Part shown: in pieces, positions 25,868 through 34,337 of the stretch
Layout: each line of letters begins with the position of its first letter
Numbering within the stretch: the first letter of the stretch is position 1
Assembly (NCBI GenBank): GCA_910584295.1
Contig: CAJTYR010000001.1
Coordinates: 1 to 64,000, forward strand
Reading direction: 5' to 3'
DNA length: 64,000 nucleotides
DNA from: an uncultured Christensenella sp.
GTDB taxonomy: Bacteria; Bacillota; Clostridia; Christensenellales; UBA1242
Notes under the pieces: model-generated
Databases searched by the model: none
The model's input: only the letters and a program-made list of their open reading frames with translations
What the model was told of the DNA's origin: nothing
Made by a program: the position numbers and the translations under genes

Positions 25868-27619
25868 TTATTTTCCATATCTGCTGTAAAGGAATTTTCT
25901 TATATGATAATTTGCAGGAAGCAGGAGTAGAACCGCAAGGATCGGAACAAAAACTGTTGTTGCAAATTGTCCAATAGTTTCAAATTGCATCTTGCATAAT
26001 GCGTTTATTCCAAAAATAACCAATACAGAAAGAACAAAAACTATCCAGTTAATAAAAGCGTTATAGAAGAGCATTTGTTTTCTGCTCTGAGTAAATTTAT
26101 AAAGGCAGAAATTCACCATAACCATTACAAAAAACAGAATTGGGAGGGTGTAGAACAGAAAGTTTGTTGAACTCTTCAAATTGTTTGTTCCACTTATTAT
26201 TCCAAAAAGAATTGCACTTCCAACTCCAGACAAGAAGAATAAAACTACGGAACTTATCAGATTGAGAAGGTTGGTGTTATGTTTTCTTTCAACATTTGAT
26301 TTTTTATATTCTTTGAAAGTTATACCTTGAGCGTTATAGTAATTTTTCAAAGTTGAATAGTCCGCAAAGCTTGATGTGCTTTTTGGCTCAATTGCTGGAG
26401 CCGTTGCTTGACTTACTGTTTTTTTGATTTCTTTTTCTTTCTTTTTTTCAAAGAGTTTAGCCATCATATCTTTGTATGTTGGTTCAAGTTCACTGTTTCT
26501 TTTTGGTGCTGGCAAGTTGTCATCATAAATATTTACCTCAATGTTTGGAGGGGAAATTTTTCTTTGAATTGGGATCTCTGTCATTCTTGGTTCAGTAATC
26601 AAGATTGCATCATCCACAACCAATTCTTCCTCTTCGACAGGTTTTTCAGCAGCTGGGCGACTGAATGTTGGTTGTTCAACGTATTCTGTTTGATAGAGAA
26701 TTCCGTCATCTGCTGGTTCTGACTTTTGAGTGGATTGCATTGAGAAATTTTGATAGGTTGGGCGCAAGGTTTCTTGTTCTTCAGTTTGATTTGAAACCTC
26801 TTCATTATTGTTTTCTTTGATGTTTAAAAGAGAACGTTTAAGTTCTGCAATTCTTTCTTTTTGAATTTCATCATAGTCAGCATCTTCATAAACGACATTC
26901 ATTTCAATTTGATTTTCAGAAAAGCTTTTTCTCTTTCTATATTTTTTTAATTCGCTTGATGTGTCATAAATGCGTTTATTTTGCTCTTCTTGATCTGGGG
27001 TCAGCCTTTCTGTCTCATCAAGAAATTTTCCATCATCTGGCAATTGAGGGGATTGTTCGAGTTTGTTTTGATAGTAGTTTATCTTTTCTTCATCAAGTCT
27101 TTCTTCTGTAATCTGTTCTTCAAGAAAAACTCCGTCATCTTTTGGTTGTTCTTGAATTGGATCCATATTAAAAATATCAATTTGATTTTCTATTATATCT
27201 GAATTTTTTTCGGGTTCTTTTTTTTGTTCAACTTTCTCTTCTTTCACCATATCGAAAATATTTCCTTGGTGAAGAAATGTTGGTTTTTCTTCGACGCTTG
27301 TTTCTTCAAGTTTTTCTTCGCTTTCAAAGGAAGAGTTTGCGAAAAGTTTTGAAAGTTCTTCCAATGTTTCTTTTCCGCTTGATGTGATTGAATAATAATG
27401 GCGTTTTCCACCCAACTCACTTTCTCCCCAATACGAAGAAGAGACAAGTCCTTTTTTCTCCATGCGGGTGAGGCAAGAATAAAGAGTTGGTTTCTTCATG
27501 ATGTATGTTCCACCAGTTTTTTTTGAAATGTATTCGATGATTTCAAGACCATATTTTGAGCCAGATGAAAGGCTGTCCAAGACTAAATATGAAATTTGAC
27601 CATTTGAATTGAATGCCAT
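25868..27619 (-). CDS. PadR-family regulator fused to a four-helix membrane domain
   Basis: A 583-residue protein. Residues 1-90 form a PadR-type winged helix (SYLVLDSLSSGSKYGLEII, then KPTLYSCLTRMEKKGLV and YYSITSSGKE). Residues about 95-440 are acidic, low-complexity and repetitive, with recurrent (P/K)DDG(K/V/I)(F/L)L motifs. Residues about 450-583 hold four membrane segments. PadR proteins are normally soluble repressors of 110-180 residues, so this would place a DNA-binding domain on a long tether at the membrane. Target genes are unknown; self-regulation through the 207-bp divergent region is possible. Confidence 0.75.
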   Translation of the reverse strand: MAFNSNGQISYLVLDSLSSGSKYGLEIIEYISKKTGGTYIMKKPTLYSCLTRMEKKGLVSSSYWGESELGGKRHYYSITSSGKETLEELSKLFANSSFESEEKLEETSVEEKPTFLHQGNIFDMVKEEKVEQKKEPEKNSDIIENQIDIFNMDPIQEQPKDDGVFLEEQITEERLDEEKINYYQNKLEQSPQLPDDGKFLDETERLTPDQEEQNKRIYDTSSELKKYRKRKSFSENQIEMNVVYEDADYDEIQKERIAELKRSLLNIKENNNEEVSNQTEEQETLRPTYQNFSMQSTQKSEPADDGILYQTEYVEQPTFSRPAAEKPVEEEELVVDDAILITEPRMTEIPIQRKISPPNIEVNIYDDNLPAPKRNSELEPTYKDMMAKLFEKKKEKEIKKTVSQATAPAIEPKSTSSFADYSTLKNYYNAQGITFKEYKKSNVERKHNTNLLNLISSVVLFFLSGVGSAILFGIISGTNNLKSSTNFLFYTLPILFFVMVMVNFCLYKFTQSRKQMLFYNAFINWIVFVLSVLVIFGINALCKMQFETIGQFATTVFVPILAVLLLLPANYHIRKFLYSRYGK

Positions 27620-27722
27620 AACACAAATCTCCTATACAATGAAATTATAAATAATATAAAAATATTTTGTCAAACAAAATAAAGTTATTTTTATAAAAAA
27701 TTGCATAATATAACAAAATGAT

Positions 27723-27766
27723 TGGTGGTATGTGCTTGAGTAATACCATATATTGTGGTGGTATGT
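27723..27766. repeat. Dispersed palindromic element, copy
   Basis: ATACCATATATTG is flanked by two direct copies of TGGTGGTATGT in the divergent region between the PadR-fusion gene and the metallopeptidase gene. Two ordered repeats in such a region could also be operators for the PadR protein. Confidence 0.5.
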
Positions 27767-27792
27767 TGTAAAATACAATCTGTTGATTTGCT

Positions 27793-27820
27793 TTGAAAGA
27801 GAAAACAATGGTGTTATAAT
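27793..27820 (+). promoter_or_regulatory. Promoter giving a leaderless mRNA
   Basis: TTGAAA (27793-27798) and TATAAT (27815-27820) are 16 bp apart. Only six bases separate the -10 box from the ATG at 27827, and no Shine-Dalgarno sequence is present, so transcription should begin at or next to the start codon. Confidence 0.6.
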
Positions 27821-27826
27821 AAAAAT

Positions 27827-28456
27827 ATGAAAGTTGAAGTAATTAGAGAAAGAAGAAAAACAATGGTGCTTACGCTTATTGATGCTGAAAATGCAGTGTT
27901 GAAAGTGCCACAAAGTTTAAGTGACAAAAAGGTGTCTCAGTTTTTGGCGGACAAGAAAAGATGGCTTGAGAGAAAAGCAAGTAAGGTAAAAGAAAATGAA
28001 GAGTTTTCTAAAGAGTATCAAGTGTTGAAATATTTCTATCTTTTTGGAAAGAAGGTTGATTTGTTTTCAAACTTAATTTTTGGGTTTGATGAACTTTCTG
28101 AACAGGATAAAGTTTTGGCTGTGAGAAAAGCATACTTAACTCACTTTTCTAATTTAGAAAAACTTGCAAAATTGTTGAGTCTTGAAACTGGGCTTGGGTA
28201 TGAGAAAATTAAGCCGATTGATTCAGTGAGGGTTTGGGGGAGTTATAGTTCCGTGCGAATTATGAAATTGAATTGGAGGCTTTTAATTTTGCCGGAGAAT
28301 TTGGTTAGATATGTCATTTGCCATGAATTATGTCACAGTAAACACATGAATCATAAGCCTCAATTTTGGAAAGAGGTGAGCAGATATTGTCCAGAATACA
28401 AAAAAGATCGAGAAGAACTTAAGAGATTCGCTTTTTTATTAAAGTATGATATTTAA
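27827..28456 (+). CDS. YgjP-type (DUF45) zinc metallopeptidase
   Basis: A 209-residue protein of the YgjP/M48-like family. The zinc motif VICHELCHSKHMNHKPQFWK (HExxH near residue 165, third His nine residues on) is intact. The N-terminal strands (VIRERRKTMVLTLIDAENAVLKVP) match the family. Substrates are poorly known. It is encoded just before SpoIVB but has its own promoter and appears to be leaderless. Confidence 0.85.
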   Translation: MKVEVIRERRKTMVLTLIDAENAVLKVPQSLSDKKVSQFLADKKRWLERKASKVKENEEFSKEYQVLKYFYLFGKKVDLFSNLIFGFDELSEQDKVLAVRKAYLTHFSNLEKLAKLLSLETGLGYEKIKPIDSVRVWGSYSSVRIMKLNWRLLILPENLVRYVICHELCHSKHMNHKPQFWKEVSRYCPEYKKDREELKRFAFLLKYDI

Positions 28457-28460
28457 AGCA

Positions 28461-28490
28461 TGAATAATTTTTCGATTTTTTCGCACTCTA
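28461..28490 (+). promoter_or_regulatory. Sigma-G/F-like promoter of spoIVB
   Basis: TGAATA (28461-28466) is identical to the sigma-G -35 consensus. CACTCTA (28484-28490) lies 17 bp on and differs from CATACTA at two positions. spoIVB is known to be a forespore gene in Bacillus. The ATG is only seven bases after the -10 element, with no ribosome binding site. Confidence 0.6.
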
Positions 28491-28497
28491 TTTGTGT

Positions 28498-29673
28498 ATG
28501 AAAAAAGGTTTTTCTATTTGTTTTATGGCAATATTATTGAGTCTGTGCTTTCTTGTACTTTCACCAATACAACTTCTTAATGATATTGATGGCGGTTTTA
28601 TTGCGAATTATGAAGATATTGACATTGCAAACAAAAATCACACTTTTGGAGGGTTGATAAAGGCAAAGCTTAATGAAACTGAAAAAGGAGTTTCGGGACA
28701 AAAAGCAGAAAAGGGAGAGATTGTTTTTAAGCTTTTTGGACTTATTCCAATTAAAAAAGTGTCAGTGAGGCTTGCCAATGATGATGACTATTATGTTGGA
28801 GGTGTTCCTATTGGTCTTGAGATAAACGCAGATGGAGCAATCGTTGTTGGAAAGCAAAGTAAAATTGTTTGTGATGGATTAAAAGAGGGCGACATAATCA
28901 CAGAGGTTAATGGGACAAAAGTTGACAGTCTTGATGGATTGGCAGAACTTATTCAAGAGAGTGACAATGTTGTTGAGGTTAAGTTTTTAAGAAAAAATAA
29001 ACAAATTAAGACAATTGTAAAAACATACAGAGACGAGGAAACTGGAAGGTTGAAACTTGGGCTTATGGTGAAAGATGATGTTGCAGGTGTTGGAACGCTT
29101 ACATTTGTCAACACAAAAACTCATGAGTATGGGGCATTGGGGCATCCAATTGTTGACTCAAATGGAGAAAATGTTGTTCCAATTTGTGGCGGAGATGTCT
29201 ACCAGTGCAATTTGATTGGAATCAATAAAGGAAAAAGAAATGCTCCTGGGGAGCTTCGATGTGTTTTCTCTTCCAATGCAAAAAAGAAAGGAAACATCAA
29301 AAAAAATGACAAATTTGGCATCAGTGGTGTTTTGAAAGAGTGTTCTGGTCTTGTTGATGAGAATTTGACAGCAAAACTTGGTGGTAGGCTTGGTGTAACT
29401 ATGGGAAAAGCTAAAATAGTTTCAAGCATAAGCGGAATAAGGGAAGAATATGATATTGAGATTATAAAAGCAAAATATCAAAAGAATGCAGATGACAAAA
29501 GTCTTGTGTTTAGAGTGAAAGACAAGCGTTTGATTGAACTTACTGGCGGGATAGTTCAAGGGATGAGTGGTTCTCCAATCATGCAAAATGGCAAGATTAT
29601 TGGTGCTGTAACGCATGTGTTTATGTCGGATCCAACAAAAGGTTATGGTGTTTATGTTGATTGGATGATGTAA
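28498..29673 (+). CDS. spoIVB: SpoIVB-type sporulation protease (S55)
   Basis: A 391-residue serine peptidase, exported from the forespore to signal activation of pro-sigma-K processing in Bacillus. An N-terminal membrane segment (residues 2-25) is followed by a PDZ domain (residues about 120-185, with LKEGDIITEVNGTKVDSLD) and the S55 domain. The catalytic His is in GALGHPIVD near residue 220 and the catalytic Ser in QGMSGSPIMQNGKIIGAVTH near residue 360. A TTG two codons upstream is an alternative start; the ATG at 28498 fits the promoter position. Confidence 0.93.
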   Translation: MKKGFSICFMAILLSLCFLVLSPIQLLNDIDGGFIANYEDIDIANKNHTFGGLIKAKLNETEKGVSGQKAEKGEIVFKLFGLIPIKKVSVRLANDDDYYVGGVPIGLEINADGAIVVGKQSKIVCDGLKEGDIITEVNGTKVDSLDGLAELIQESDNVVEVKFLRKNKQIKTIVKTYRDEETGRLKLGLMVKDDVAGVGTLTFVNTKTHEYGALGHPIVDSNGENVVPICGGDVYQCNLIGINKGKRNAPGELRCVFSSNAKKKGNIKKNDKFGISGVLKECSGLVDENLTAKLGGRLGVTMGKAKIVSSISGIREEYDIEIIKAKYQKNADDKSLVFRVKDKRLIELTGGIVQGMSGSPIMQNGKIIGAVTHVFMSDPTKGYGVYVDWMM

Positions 29674-29674
29674 T

Positions 29675-29712
29675 AAATATGGTGTGGTACTCATGAATAC
29701 TACACCATATTT
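29675..29712. terminator. Bidirectional terminator built from a repeat element
   Basis: A 15-bp stem (AAATATGGTGTGGTA and TACTACACCATATTT) lies between convergent spoIVB and the Xer gene. The arms share AAATATGGTG with the terminator at 11254 and CACCATAT with the dispersed elements. Confidence 0.7.
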
Positions 29713-29724
29713 TGTGTTTATAGA

Positions 29725-30762
29725 CTAGTCTTGATTGATTTTTATGATGTTTGCAACAGATTTTCGCATATCTTCATTGATTGCTGCGTAATGCTTTTTG
29801 GTTGTGTTTACATCTTTATGTCCAAGCACATCTGCAACAATGTATATGTCTTTGGTTTCTCTGTATAAGTTTGTGCCAAAAGTTGATCTGAGTTTATGAG
29901 GTGAAATCTTCTTGAGAGGTGTGCTTTCTTTTGCAAATTTTTTGACCAAATTTTCCACTGCACGAACGCAAAGACGTTTATTTTGAAGCGAAACAAACAT
30001 TGCATGTTCGTTTTCATCCAGTCCAAGAGTTTTTCTTTTTTCGAGCCACGCTTCAAGGGCTGTTGTGACTTCCTTTGAGAAATATAAAATTGCCTGATTT
30101 CCACCTTTTCTTGTCACTTTGAAGGCGTCTTGCGAAAAATCAAAATCTTCAACATTAAGTCCAACCAATTCAGAAATTCTTATGCCTGTGCCAAGAAAGA
30201 GGGTGACGATTGCATTATCTCTAATCTGGGTGTTTTTGTTGTAATTTCTTTGGTGTTCTGAAAAAGAAGTTGGGGATTGAACGGCGTTTAGCATACGTGA
30301 GACTTCATCTTTTTCTAGTCTTATGATTTCTTTGCTATGAAGCTTTGGTGTTTGAATTTTGCTGGCAACATTTGAAGAGATCATATCATGATTGAAGAGA
30401 TATTTGAAAAAACTTCTCACACTTGCAAGTTTTCTTGCTTTGCCTCTTTCTGTGTTTTTGAGCATATTATCGCCATTTTGATAGTATGACAAATAGGAAA
30501 GATAGTTTTCAATATTTCTTGCTTGAAGAGAATCGAGATCCTCCAATGTGATTCTGTCTTTTGGTTTTTTGCAAACATATTGTTCCAAATATTCAAAAAA
30601 AACTTTTAAATCCATAGCATAATTGACACGGGTGAGAGAAGAAGTGTTGTTTTCAATCCCTGTGAAAAAATCATAGCAATATTCCGGGAGAGTTTGAAGG
30701 TAATCTCCAATCTTTCTCATATTTTTTAAATCTCTTTTTTCATAATATGTCAATTCTTTCAT
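29725..30762 (-). CDS. Tyrosine recombinase, XerC/XerD type
   Basis: A 345-residue recombinase. The N-terminal SAM-like domain (residues about 20-140) binds DNA. The catalytic domain carries Arg in GTGIRISELVGL, the HxxR pair in SPHKLRSTFG, His in LGHKDVNTT and the Tyr nucleophile in KKHYAAI. It is probably a chromosome-dimer resolution enzyme of the XerC/CodV kind: in Bacillus that gene lies between topA and hslV, a place where none is found here. I placed the start at 30762 (MKELTYYEK), six bases after a TATAAT box and without a ribosome binding site. Confidence 0.85.
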   Translation of the reverse strand: MKELTYYEKRDLKNMRKIGDYLQTLPEYCYDFFTGIENNTSSLTRVNYAMDLKVFFEYLEQYVCKKPKDRITLEDLDSLQARNIENYLSYLSYYQNGDNMLKNTERGKARKLASVRSFFKYLFNHDMISSNVASKIQTPKLHSKEIIRLEKDEVSRMLNAVQSPTSFSEHQRNYNKNTQIRDNAIVTLFLGTGIRISELVGLNVEDFDFSQDAFKVTRKGGNQAILYFSKEVTTALEAWLEKRKTLGLDENEHAMFVSLQNKRLCVRAVENLVKKFAKESTPLKKISPHKLRSTFGTNLYRETKDIYIVADVLGHKDVNTTKKHYAAINEDMRKSVANIIKINQD

Positions 30763-30768
30763 GTTATT

Positions 30769-30796
30769 ATTATAGCAAAAATATTTAATTGGACAA
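30769..30796 (-). promoter_or_regulatory. Promoter giving a leaderless xer mRNA
   Basis: On the minus strand TTGTCC (30796-30791) and TATAAT (30774-30769) are 16 bp apart, and the ATG begins after six further bases. Confidence 0.6.
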
Positions 30797-31043
30797 AATA
30801 TATTGCATAGTTTTACAATTATTTTTCGCATAGTTTTTGGGTTATTTGTGGTGTTATGTGCATAACAAATACAAGATATTGAAAATGTGAGGTGAGGGAT
30901 GAAATTTGATATTTTTAAATTTATTTTTTTAGAGTTTTTTGATGTTTGCATATTTAGTTTATTATAAATATTTATGTCAATATTGTTTGCATTTTATTTT
31001 CGCTTGTGCTAAAATCAATCGAACTTACATTTGGAGGTATATA

Positions 31044-32294
31044 ATGTATAAAATTAAGAAAGAAAACACAAAAGTTGAAGTTTCCCTTGAAGTAGACGCA
31101 AAAGAATGGGAAGCTGGTGTTGAAAAAGTTTATGAAACTTCAAAAGCAAAATTTAATGTTGAAGGCTTCAGAAAAGGCAAAGCACCAAGAAAAGTTATTG
31201 AAAAGACTTATGGGGACAGCATTTTCTTCGAGGATACTGTTGAATACTTTGTTAACAATGCAATCAATGAGGTTGTGGGTAAAAATCCAGAGCTTGAACC
31301 TGTTGCTATGCCAACAACAAAATTTGAAAGTTTTACTGCTGAAAGTGGACTTAAGATGAAAGTTTTGTGGGAAATTGTGCCAGAATTCACTCTTTGTGAA
31401 TATAAAGGAAAAACTTTTAAAGTTCATGACAGCAAAGTGACAGATCATGATATCGAACACGCAATCCACCACATGCTTGACGATCATGCAAAGTTTGAAA
31501 GCGTTGATAGAGCAGTGAAAATGGGTGACAGCGCTCTTATTGATTTCACTGGTTATATGGATAATGTTGCGTTTGATGGTGGCGCTGGACAAGATTATCC
31601 TCTTGAGATTGGCTCTCACACCTTTATTGACACTTTTGAAGACCAACTTGTTGGACACAAGAAAGGTGAGGTTGTGGATGTCAATGTAACATTCCCAGAG
31701 AACTATCAAGCAGAAGAGTTTAAAGGTAAGAAAGCAACCTTTAAAGTTGCCATCAAAGATGTCAGAGAAAGAGTTGTTCCAGAACTTAATGACAAGTTTA
31801 TTGCTGATACGACAGAATTTGAAACAGTTGAGGAGTATAAAAAAGACCTCTCTGCTCATATTCAAGATATGAAGAGCAAACAACAGGAAAATGAAACTCA
31901 ATATGTCATTCGTGATTATCTTATCAAAAACACAAATATTGAAATTCCTGAATCTATGGTTGAGAATGAAGTTCATCAAGAACTCCACAGACTTTCAGAC
32001 GCTCTTGCTGCATACCATGTTTCTGTTGAAGACTATCTTCTTCAAACTGGCTCAAACATGGAAGACTATTTGAAAAATTCAAGAGAAAGAACTCTTGAAA
32101 TGATCAAGACTCGTTATATTTACAGAAAGCTTCTTGATGACAACAAAATTGATCTCACTGCTGCGGAAATTAAATCTGCACATGTGGGTGCAAAAGATGA
32201 AAATGAAGTTGTTAGAAAAGAAAATGATATGCTTCTTGACAAGCTTTATTCATTCCTTAAAGAAAACAACAAAATCGAAATTATCAAAGAATAA
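31044..32294 (+). CDS. tig: Trigger factor
   Basis: A 416-residue ribosome-associated chaperone. The ribosome-binding signature appears as GFRKGKAPRKVIEKTYG near residue 40. The PPIase domain (GDSALIDFTGYMDNVAFDGG to about residue 245) and the helical C-terminal domain follow. GGAGG at 31033-31037 fixes the start at 31044. It precedes clpP-clpX, the standard arrangement. The 281 bases between the Xer start codon and this gene hold only A/T-rich sequence and a weak match to the repeat (GTGTTATGTGCATAAC near 30850). Confidence 0.97.
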   Translation: MYKIKKENTKVEVSLEVDAKEWEAGVEKVYETSKAKFNVEGFRKGKAPRKVIEKTYGDSIFFEDTVEYFVNNAINEVVGKNPELEPVAMPTTKFESFTAESGLKMKVLWEIVPEFTLCEYKGKTFKVHDSKVTDHDIEHAIHHMLDDHAKFESVDRAVKMGDSALIDFTGYMDNVAFDGGAGQDYPLEIGSHTFIDTFEDQLVGHKKGEVVDVNVTFPENYQAEEFKGKKATFKVAIKDVRERVVPELNDKFIADTTEFETVEEYKKDLSAHIQDMKSKQQENETQYVIRDYLIKNTNIEIPESMVENEVHQELHRLSDALAAYHVSVEDYLLQTGSNMEDYLKNSRERTLEMIKTRYIYRKLLDDNKIDLTAAEIKSAHVGAKDENEVVRKENDMLLDKLYSFLKENNKIEIIKE

Positions 32295-32329
32295 TATTTG
32301 TCGTTTGGCAAAACTTTATGGGAGGTTTT

Positions 32330-32920
32330 ATGTTAGTTCCTATGGTCGTTGACCAATCTGGCGCTGGAGAAAGGTCTTATGACATCTATTCTCGTTTGCT
32401 TGAGGATCGAATTATTTTCCTGACAGGCGAGATTGATGATAATACTGCAAACATTGTCATTGCACAACTTATTTATTTGGAAGGAAAAAATCCTGATAAG
32501 GACATTTTCTTCTATATCAACAGCCCTGGTGGCTCTGTAAGTGCTGGTATGGCAATTTATGATACAATGAAATATATTAAATGTGATGTTTCCACAATTT
32601 GCATTGGTCTTGCTGCATCAATGGGTGCATTTTTGCTTTCAAGCGGAACAAAAGGAAAGAGATTTGCTCTTCCAAACAGTGAGATTATGATTCATCAACC
32701 ACTTGGTGGCGCTCAAGGTCAGGCAAGTGACATTGAAATCCAAGCCAAGCATATTAAAAACATCAAAAACAAGCTCAACAAAATTTTGAGCGAAAACACT
32801 GGAAAGACAATCAAAGAGATCGAAAAAGACACAGATCGTGACAACTTTATGTCTGCTGAAGAGGCAAAGGAATATGGTTTGATTGACGAAATCTTTGTGA
32901 CCAGAAAAACAAAAAAATAA
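32330..32920 (+). CDS. clpP: ATP-dependent Clp protease proteolytic subunit
   Basis: A 196-residue serine protease that forms the tetradecameric chamber. The Ser nucleophile is in GLAASMGAFLLSSG near residue 98, His in SEIMIHQPLGGAQGQ near 123 and Asp in the TDRDNFMSAEEA block near 170. The N-terminus MLVPMVVDQS matches mature ClpP. GGGAGG precedes the ATG at 32330. It works with ClpX, encoded eight bases downstream. Confidence 0.97.
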   Translation: MLVPMVVDQSGAGERSYDIYSRLLEDRIIFLTGEIDDNTANIVIAQLIYLEGKNPDKDIFFYINSPGGSVSAGMAIYDTMKYIKCDVSTICIGLAASMGAFLLSSGTKGKRFALPNSEIMIHQPLGGAQGQASDIEIQAKHIKNIKNKLNKILSENTGKTIKEIEKDTDRDNFMSAEEAKEYGLIDEIFVTRKTKK

Positions 32921-32928
32921 GGGGTTTT

Positions 32929-34221
32929 ATGAAAGAAATTGAAATGTGTTCTTGCACCTTTTGTGGCAAACCTCAAAAAGCTGCAAAGAAGCTTATCGCA
33001 AGTCCAAATGGGGACGCATTTATTTGTGACGATTGCATAAGAATTTGCGCGGATATAATCAAAGAGGAGACTCAAAAACTTAAGGTGTTTAAGGATTTGG
33101 TTGTGCCAGCTCCTAAGGACATCAAAAAGAGTCTTGACAATTTTGTTATTGGTCAAGAACAAGCAAAGAAGGTTTTGTCTGTTGCAGTCTTCAATCATTA
33201 TAAGAGAATTAATTACAACTACCACAACAAAATTAATGCAAGAAAAGATAAGCAAGAAGGCAATGTTAAGAATGTTTTGGAACTTGAAAAGAGCAATGTC
33301 TTGATGATTGGACCTACTGGCTCTGGCAAAACTTTGCTTGTCAAGACTTTGGCAAAAATTTTGGATGTTCCTTTTGCCATTGCTGATGCAACAACTTTGA
33401 CCGAAGCTGGCTATGTTGGGGAAGATGTTGAAAATGTACTTTTGAAACTTATTCAAAATGCTGATTATGACATTGAAAAAGCGCAACGTGGCATCATATA
33501 TATTGACGAAATTGACAAACTTTCACGAAAAAGCGAAAACAGATCTCTCACTCGTGATGTTGGTGGAGAAGGTGTTCAACAAGCTCTTCTCAAAATCATT
33601 GAAAGCACGATTGCAAGCGTTCCTCCACAAGGTGGAAGAAAACATCCTCAACAGGAGATGCTTCAAATTGACACAACAAACATTTTGTTTATTTGTGGGG
33701 GAGCATTTGTTGGGCTTGAAGACATTGTGAATAAGCGTCTTTCTTCTTCTGCAATTGGGTTTAATGCAGACATCAAGGATTCAAGTGAAAAGAAGAAAAT
33801 TGATTTTGGCAAGGATGTTCAACCAGATGACCTCATCAAATTTGGACTCATTCCAGAATTTGTTGGAAGACTTCCAATTGTGACTGGTCTTGATGACCTT
33901 GATCAAGTTGCACTTGAGAAAATTTTGGTTGAGCCAAGAAACTCTCTCATCAAGCAATATAAGCAAATGTTTAAGATCGATGGTTTTGAGGTTGAGTTTG
34001 AACCTGAAGCGATTTCTTTTATTGCAAAGCAGGCGATTGACCTTAAGACTGGAGCAAGAGGAATCAGAACAATAATGGAAAACAAAATGCTTGAACTTAT
34101 GTTTGATCTTCCAGATTCAAAAATGTTTAATCGCATAATAATAACAAAAGATTTCTTTGAAAAAGGTGCAAAACCTATTTTGGAGAAAAAGGAAGAAAAT
34201 CAAGCTGAAGAAGCGGTTTAA
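32929..34221 (+). CDS. clpX: ATP-dependent Clp protease ATP-binding subunit ClpX
   Basis: A 430-residue AAA+ unfoldase. The N-terminal zinc-binding domain has CTFCGKPQ and CDDCIRIC. Walker A GPTGSGKTLLVKTLA is near residue 125, Walker B IIYIDEIDKL near 190, and VGRLPIVTGL lies near the sensor region. It recognises substrates and feeds them to ClpP. Length is normal. Confidence 0.97.
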   Translation: MKEIEMCSCTFCGKPQKAAKKLIASPNGDAFICDDCIRICADIIKEETQKLKVFKDLVVPAPKDIKKSLDNFVIGQEQAKKVLSVAVFNHYKRINYNYHNKINARKDKQEGNVKNVLELEKSNVLMIGPTGSGKTLLVKTLAKILDVPFAIADATTLTEAGYVGEDVENVLLKLIQNADYDIEKAQRGIIYIDEIDKLSRKSENRSLTRDVGGEGVQQALLKIIESTIASVPPQGGRKHPQQEMLQIDTTNILFICGGAFVGLEDIVNKRLSSSAIGFNADIKDSSEKKKIDFGKDVQPDDLIKFGLIPEFVGRLPIVTGLDDLDQVALEKILVEPRNSLIKQYKQMFKIDGFEVEFEPEAISFIAKQAIDLKTGARGIRTIMENKMLELMFDLPDSKMFNRIIITKDFFEKGAKPILEKKEENQAEEAV

Positions 34222-34228
34222 AATTTCT

Positions 34229-34258
34229 AAAAAGTCACCAGGTTTTTGGTGATTTTTT
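34229..34258 (+). terminator. Terminator of the tig-clpP-clpX unit
   Basis: GTCACCA and TGGTGAT form a stem flanked by A and T runs. Confidence 0.75.
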
Positions 34259-34279
34259 TATCTTTTACAAAGTTGAGTA

Positions 34280-34308
34280 TTGACGTCATGTGTTGTTTAT
34301 GATACAAT
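34280..34308 (+). promoter_or_regulatory. Sigma-A-type promoter
   Basis: TTGACG (34280-34285) and TACAAT (34303-34308) are 17 bp apart, ahead of the unknown gene at 34338. Confidence 0.7.
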
Positions 34309-34337
34309 TTGGATGAAAAATCAAATAGGAGAAAGAA

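Noticed and set aside
27723..27766. CRISPR-like direct repeats
   Set aside because: Only two short direct repeats are present; there is no array and no cas gene.
29725..30762. Xer gene as the integrase of the capsid module
   Set aside because: It lies 18 kb away among housekeeping and sporulation genes, and its motifs and size fit a chromosomal XerC/D protein.
30763..31043. Small RNA or gene between xer and tig
   Set aside because: The interval is A/T-rich without a stable hairpin or usable reading frame; only a weak match to the dispersed repeat is visible.
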